From assembly GCA_902764705.1 (NCBI GenBank), contig CACWWZ010000004.1:62001-126000 (forward strand): a stretch of DNA of 64,000 bases, given 5' to 3'. Numbering within the stretch: position 1 is the first letter of the stretch; every line of letters begins with the position of its first letter. Both the position numbers and the translations under genes were made by a program. The notes under the pieces are model-generated. The model searched no databases. It saw only the letters and a program-made list of their open reading frames with translations, and had not been told where the DNA came from. Positions 60,701 through 64,000 of the stretch are shown in pieces. This DNA is from an uncultured Prevotellaceae bacterium. Lineage in GTDB: Bacteria > Bacteroidota > Bacteroidia > Bacteroidales > Bacteroidaceae.

Positions 60701-60869
60701 GTTGAATGAAGAATTAAGAATGAAGTTCGCAACGCCACACTCTCAAGGAGAGAATGAAGAATTTGCTCCCGCCGCAGCCCACGCAGAAGGGCGTGTACAT
60801 CGTAAACGGCAAAAAGGTCGTGATAAAATAAAAGAAGTTAAAGGAGTTAGCGAAGCGATAACTTCATAA
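57774..60869 (+). CDS. GLUG-repeat secreted protein with out-of-frame C-terminal tail
   Basis: The TTG at 57762 is in frame; ATG at 57774 (MKTITKKLNSVLATVLTIAALVAGQGAWA) is taken. About 1031 residues. Residues about 250-400 and 600-690 contain GLUG motifs: VGGIVGLNWDGTVKNCRV, NHGGIVGYNDSGTIEGCV, YTGGIVGTNNGFVKNCV with associated YDGQGHTVSGI, forming a beta-helix-like repeat. The last stretch DGTTSLNEELRMKFATPHSQGENEEF is encoded by a repeat, and afterwards the frame continues into RVHRKRQKGRDKIK. In another frame PQPTQKGVYIVNGKKVVIK ends at TAA 60829-60831, the conserved tail. The tail has thus been separated by a frameshift. Either the gene is damaged in sorting or there is a sequence error. 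Confidence 0.8.
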   Translation: MKTITKKLNSVLATVLTIAALVAGQGAWATTKSVTYKITSVNRNSSLTAYEIVFTRQNDATRTDDDPFDTSAPTTYTTSVLIGSIENNQSGYFSVQLADGFQLNSSWNANSTVRFMSNCIYPSASDKYITYSVSCSNDNYYVTHVMMTGHNSNYQQGLLQPSPHLNDPIDYDYSSEWHFHNSYLSAYAFGQITITYTDVPLLSIFESDGENAYKIKDKYDLRHLAAYVNNGGNNCSGLTFRQTQAITCDATYVPIGYRFSSSNRSYFKGTYDGQGHTVSGITVTRTGDSEADGCIGLFGYVEYGGTVQNVVLASSTFTGNDKIGGIVGLNWDGTVKNCRVESSVTIKAGCNNAWNHGGIVGYNDSGTIEGCVSAASILNNGKSTHQFCGGITGRTSRTIRDCLYTGTTIEAAAYKGAICGYSDGGATYANNYYTAIALGGVGSTNSSSDQDGARRARTVTLGENVALAGNETTYEIQNHSSLTAIGSTALSYNDGSATTLYSGATQALNLRYGGEALATGYAAVYSVDGTAIARSTFEVPAGDVGVSVAATDVWGVSGTPAADGSADHPYTISSTYGLDLLAKNVNGTDGYTAADFSGRHFLQTAPITYDGTENNYTPIGNSSHYFKGHYDGQGYTISGIRINRTQDDVGLFGKVDNVGTVKNVILSDARITGGNYTGGIVGTNNGFVKNCVAVSTTIIKKEKYNYGVIVGMTSRPLSNNYYFNCSLGDKDYDIGIGNSEDSDDEYYNDGAIPVNAFPLLSTGINDHVFATNYNVPNKDFTIAGRTLYKDGDWNTLCLPFSLSAGQIAAHERFAGADIRALSSASVANGTLTLNFTAKGAVTSIQAGVPYIVRWDRDSEYEDMPSAYDIKDATFTGVTISSTTPGAVTSTDGKVTFQGTYGYTEYTNEDRSVLFLGTQNRLYYPQPALNDPTQPFDADYNPWIYPSIGAFRAYFKLNDTNAPNLNIVLNFGDGTTSLNEELRMKFATPHSQGENEEFAPAAAHAEGRVHRKRQKGRDKIKEVKGVSEAITS
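60704..60770 (+). repeat. Composite repeat at the 3' end of the first GLUG gene
   Basis: Three GAATGAA/GAATTAA heptads (60704-60724), then AGTTCGCAACGCCACACTCT (60724-60743, identical to 48565-48584), then hairpin CTCTC-AAG-GAGAG (60740-60752) and another GAATGAA. The frame of the conserved tail is lost at or just after this repeat. Confidence 0.8.
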
Positions 60870-60900
60870 AAAAATAAGACAGAATAAAAACAATAACAAT

Positions 60901-63900
60901 ATGAAAAAAGAATATTCAAAGTCTCGCATCCTCGCCCTGGTGCTGACAATCGCAGCACTGGCTGTGGGACAAACGGTCCGTGCCGATCAGACATGGTCGG
61001 TGAGCTACGAAAAGTATTCAGTCGAAAATAATCGTTACGCGGCCTTCACCATTACCCGTACGGAAACCATAGAGGAAGAAACCGTCCTCTATCGCACCGT
61101 CAGCCTCACGGCGCTGGCAGGCAAGTATTTTGAAGAAAAGACGGGCGAGTTGACCTTTGATATCGGTCAGGCCAGCAAGACGGTCATCGTCCATGAACAA
61201 GACCCCGGTGATGCAGATTTGATTTATAACTACTGGATCTACGACGTCTCTTGCAGAAACTACCGCTTCGAAGTGCTCAACAATACGAATGGCGCTGAGC
61301 TGGCTCACTGCGACCGTCCTATAACCCATGGCAGCCAATACAATGTTGATGCGACGAAACTGTTCCAGAACAAGGAGATTACGGCCTTCACAACTGAAGA
61401 AAAAGTCGACGATGCTGCCACCGGATTCGGTCAGGCGAGTTACGTAATCAATCCCAAGGATGAGGGTTATTACGCCAGCGCCGATGCCCCGAAGGCTTAC
61501 CTTACCAAGACCGGCATGAAGCTGGCTATGACCTTCGACTTCCTGGCTAAGGAGAAGGAGGACGGTTACCAGTACTTCCAGGTGCTGGTGGACGATGAAA
61601 CGAACTACGACAGCGGCAACGGAAACGGCGACGTGGGCGAAATCAACTACGCACACTTCTTGGCGGGCTTCGGCCACGACCCGGGCAAGAAAAACACCCA
61701 CTATGCCAAATACACCTTCCCGGTCCCCGATGCTGCCAACATTGCGCTTGGCGACTATGATGACAAATGGTTGAGTTACGGCAACACCGTAGGACGACTC
61801 TACAGCCAGAAGACCAAGTCCGACTGCTGGCACGAAGCGAGCGGCCGCTTGTTGGCCGATCCCAGCCTCCAGAAGATTATCGTCCGTTTCGACGCTTCGG
61901 GCAAGAACGACGACACGTGGTATGTGAAGGATCTCAACGTCCACATCCAGGCCATTGACGAACAAAAACCGACGATTATCGCTGACGATGTCCGTCTCTC
62001 GCCGGGTCCCTACGTCGAGGGCAGCACCTTCTACGTGAGCGTTCCCTTCAGCGAGATCGTCGTTGTCCCGACCAACGCCAAGCCCACTATCACTACCAAC
62101 TGGGGCAATCTGACCTACGACATGGGCAGTGGCACGAATGTGCTGGTCTTCAAGGGCACCATCGGCAGCGGCCTCAACCCCACGGCACAACTTCAGATTA
62201 CCGGCCTCAGCGGCGGTCCCGTCAGGGACTTGTGGGGCAATCCTTTCGTCGGGGACAATGCCATCGGAGTGACCTTCCCAGCCCAGACCATACCCAGCGG
62301 CTGGACAGGTACCGGCACGGAGGACGATCCTTACCTCACTGCTCATAATGACGGTCTCTACATTTTGGCCCAGATGGTGAATTCGGGAATTGACTTCGGT
62401 CCCGATGTCACCCACCCCGACGGCTATTTCTTCAAGCTCTATGGTAATATCCAATACAATGGCTCTACGACCAACAACTACACCGCCATCGGCTCGCCTG
62501 ACCACCCCTTCCGCGGCCATTTCGACGGCGGCGGGTTTACAGTGAGCAATATAAAGATTCTGACTGATCCCGGTTATCAAGGCCTCTTCGGCTATGTAGG
62601 CGCTGGCGGTAGCGTGAAGAACGTCACACTCACGAATTCCGATATCAAGGTCATTCAGAACACCAGCGATTATGCTGCCGGCATCGTGGGTTGCTGCGTT
62701 GGCGGAAGCGTCAGCGGCTGCCTCGTCTATAATACCACGGTGAAATGTAAGGGCAGCCACGTTGGCCCCGTCGTCGGCAACGACGACGCCTTCCAGGAGC
62801 ACAACTACTACCGCCATTGCGAGCTGGAAAGCGGGATCATGACGAACGTCTTTTCCATCAAAGTCGATGAGGGCGTCACTGTCAGCAGCCCCGTTAAGAC
62901 CTACTCTGGCACTGGCTACTTCCTTGAGAATGCCCACGTGCGACTCTTCGCTCCCATTGGCAAGGCCTTTGCCAGCATCACCGTGACGAGGAATTCCTAC
63001 CAGAGCGACGTGACCGACGACGTGCTCAGCGGCACCACGATTATCATGCCCGCCTACGACATCACCGTCAGCAGCCCCCTTGACGACGTCTGGGACGTTG
63101 CCCATGGGGCTGACGGCAGCGAGGACAAACCCTACATCATCAGCACCGCGGCAGGCTGGGATGCACTGGCAGCGGCGGTGAACCGCGGCGAACACTACTA
63201 TGAAAAGTTCTTCAAGTTGTCCGACGATTTCGACAACTCCGCTACGCCCGTCACTACGATGGCGGGCTGGGGCCACGTTTTCTTCAGTGGCACCTTCCTC
63301 GGTAACGGCCGTACGCTGACCGTCAATCTGGAAAACAGGAATTTGGAGGAGGAGGGCTGTGCGCCGTTCTTCAGAACCGTTGGCGCCACCATCAAGAACC
63401 TGCGCGTGGCCGGCACCATCACCACTGACAATAAAATGGCTGCCGGTATCGTTTCTCACATGAAGCGCACTACACTGGAGGGCTGCGTCAGCAGCGTCAC
63501 CATCATCAGCTCCGTCAGCGGCGACGGCACGCACGGCGGCGTGGTGGGCGTCATTGAGAGCGGAGCGGGAAACAGCGGTGTACGCGGTTGTGTGTTCGAC
63601 GGCGTCATCTGCTGCACCGCTGCAAACCTCACCCATTCCTGCGGAGGCATTGCCGGTTGGAAAGAGGTCGGCACCAACTGGCTTGACTGTCTCTATGCTC
63701 CTGCCGCCATCCCCGAGGGCAAGTATGCCCTGGATATGACGAACTGCAGCACCTTCGCCCGCATAGAAAGCGGATCGTTTTATGCGAATTCCTACTATAC
63801 CGAGTCCCTTGGCGATGTACAGAAAAGCAGCTGGCGTGTCTATCCCTTCGACACCTGTCCCGCCAATGTCAATCCGGCGGTCGTAAACGACTATGGCTTC

Positions 63901-64000
63901 ACGAAGACATACAACAACCATTGCATCGAGTATGGCGGGAAGTTCTATGTGCATCCTGAAACGTGCACGCTGAATGAAAGTGGCAACTATAGCACCGATG
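60901..64000 (+). CDS. GLUG-type giant secreted protein (C-terminus beyond window edge)
   Basis: Starts with ATG at 60901 (MKKEYSKSRILALVLTIAALAVGQTVRA, signal peptide) and stays open for 1033 codons to the window end. Early part contains a jelly-roll-like TGMKLAMTFDFLAKEKEDGYQYFQVLVDDE and a Big-like domain (ADDVRLSPGPYVEGSTFYVSVPFSEIVVVPTNAKPTI). Later, GLUG-type units: FDGGGFTVSNIKI, YVGAGGSVKNVTLTNSDI and AAGIVGCCVGGSVSGCLVYNTTV. It is a second, different-length paralogue of the upstream protein, with the same TLNF/DVW-GTxDDPYxI linker (GTGTEDDPYLTAHND). The likely role is surface adhesion; no enzyme motif seen. The antisense 978-codon frame over it is a composition artefact. Confidence 0.8.
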   Translation, partial: MKKEYSKSRILALVLTIAALAVGQTVRADQTWSVSYEKYSVENNRYAAFTITRTETIEEETVLYRTVSLTALAGKYFEEKTGELTFDIGQASKTVIVHEQDPGDADLIYNYWIYDVSCRNYRFEVLNNTNGAELAHCDRPITHGSQYNVDATKLFQNKEITAFTTEEKVDDAATGFGQASYVINPKDEGYYASADAPKAYLTKTGMKLAMTFDFLAKEKEDGYQYFQVLVDDETNYDSGNGNGDVGEINYAHFLAGFGHDPGKKNTHYAKYTFPVPDAANIALGDYDDKWLSYGNTVGRLYSQKTKSDCWHEASGRLLADPSLQKIIVRFDASGKNDDTWYVKDLNVHIQAIDEQKPTIIADDVRLSPGPYVEGSTFYVSVPFSEIVVVPTNAKPTITTNWGNLTYDMGSGTNVLVFKGTIGSGLNPTAQLQITGLSGGPVRDLWGNPFVGDNAIGVTFPAQTIPSGWTGTGTEDDPYLTAHNDGLYILAQMVNSGIDFGPDVTHPDGYFFKLYGNIQYNGSTTNNYTAIGSPDHPFRGHFDGGGFTVSNIKILTDPGYQGLFGYVGAGGSVKNVTLTNSDIKVIQNTSDYAAGIVGCCVGGSVSGCLVYNTTVKCKGSHVGPVVGNDDAFQEHNYYRHCELESGIMTNVFSIKVDEGVTVSSPVKTYSGTGYFLENAHVRLFAPIGKAFASITVTRNSYQSDVTDDVLSGTTIIMPAYDITVSSPLDDVWDVAHGADGSEDKPYIISTAAGWDALAAAVNRGEHYYEKFFKLSDDFDNSATPVTTMAGWGHVFFSGTFLGNGRTLTVNLENRNLEEEGCAPFFRTVGATIKNLRVAGTITTDNKMAAGIVSHMKRTTLEGCVSSVTIISSVSGDGTHGGVVGVIESGAGNSGVRGCVFDGVICCTAANLTHSCGGIAGWKEVGTNWLDCLYAPAAIPEGKYALDMTNCSTFARIESGSFYANSYYTESLGDVQKSSWRVYPFDTCPANVNPAVVNDYGFTKTYNNHCIEYGGKFYVHPETCTLNESGNYSTD

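Noticed and set aside
12688..60724. CRISPR array among the repeats
   Set aside because: The tandem repeats have a 7-nt period with no spacers, and no cas genes are present.
61018..63954. 978-codon open frame on the minus strand
   Set aside because: It lies wholly antisense to the second GLUG gene, which has a signal peptide, GLUG motifs and upstream leader. The antisense frame is low in Lys and rich in Ala, Val, Gly and Asp, as expected from a codon-bias shadow.

Overview
The window looks like a chromosomal segment of a Bacteroidota bacterium, most likely a Prevotella-type member of the Bacteroidales. The reasons are: promoters of the Bacteroidetes form TTG-N19/20-TAnnTTTG in front of many genes, no obvious Shine-Dalgarno sequences, SPII lipoproteins and large secreted proteins ending in a DLQGR..KGVYIVNGKKV-type tail, GLUG-repeat proteins, DUF4294, DUF4369, DUF1573 and Cthe_2159-like proteins, and an A/T-rich intergenic/GC-moderate coding composition. 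Species cannot be read from the sequence alone.

Layout. 1-11 kb: surface and secreted proteins (3'-truncated M6 metalloprotease, OmpA porin, DUF1573 lipoprotein, a 1042-residue secreted protein, a small lipoprotein, and a 1409-residue lipoprotein with a collagen-like stretch). 11.3-13.8 kb: tRNA-Leu(CAA), GDP-mannose pyrophosphorylase and a GT4 glycosyltransferase. 13.8-19.8 kb: a tight five-gene minus-strand operon led by an Lrp/AsnC regulator (amidotransferase-dipeptidase fusion, M28 peptidase/glutaminyl-cyclase-like lipoprotein, DUF4294, helix-hairpin-helix outer-membrane protein). 19.9-23.4 kb: O-methyltransferase and aroQ, then xerD and murF. 23.4-29 kb: beta-helix carbohydrate-binding protein with a small partner, an HU-like DNA-binding protein, and a MuiA/DUF4139 protein carrying a TonB-receptor-type insert. 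29-34 kb: housekeeping (recO, tRNA-Glu, rpsT, gyrB, miaB). 34-50 kb: envelope polysaccharide/lipid genes (MsbA-like ABC exporter, two LtaS-like phosphotransferases, several glycosyltransferases, LpxL-type acyltransferase, LicD and a LicC-like nucleotidyltransferase, DegT aminotransferase, HIT, greA, an NAD-dependent epimerase and a PAP2 protein). 50-55 kb: TPR lipoprotein, a redox-inactive TlpA-like lipoprotein, and an AsmA-like protein. 55.1-55.9 kb: a decayed mobile-element stretch with a remarkable nested palindrome. 56-64 kb: a membrane-bound AraC-type regulator facing a divergent cluster of two tiny proteins and two giant GLUG proteins, the last cut by the window edge.

The most unusual signals cut across genes. 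Degenerate tandem repeats with a strict 7-nt period occur at about ten loci, with a different unit sequence at each locus, both between genes and inside reading frames (murF, miaB, the epimerase, the AsmA-like gene, the AraC gene, the M28 signal peptide). Palindromic elements are inserted in frame in murF and in the M28 peptidase gene. A composite repeat is shared by the epimerase gene and the 3' end of a GLUG gene, where the conserved C-terminal tail has gone out of frame. A promoter-bearing repeat of about 85 bp lies upstream of both aroQ and recO. A nested inverted repeat of about 170 bp with a perfect 38-bp AT palindrome sits beside mobile-element debris. No CRISPR array, intact IS element, rRNA or diversity-generating reverse transcriptase was seen.
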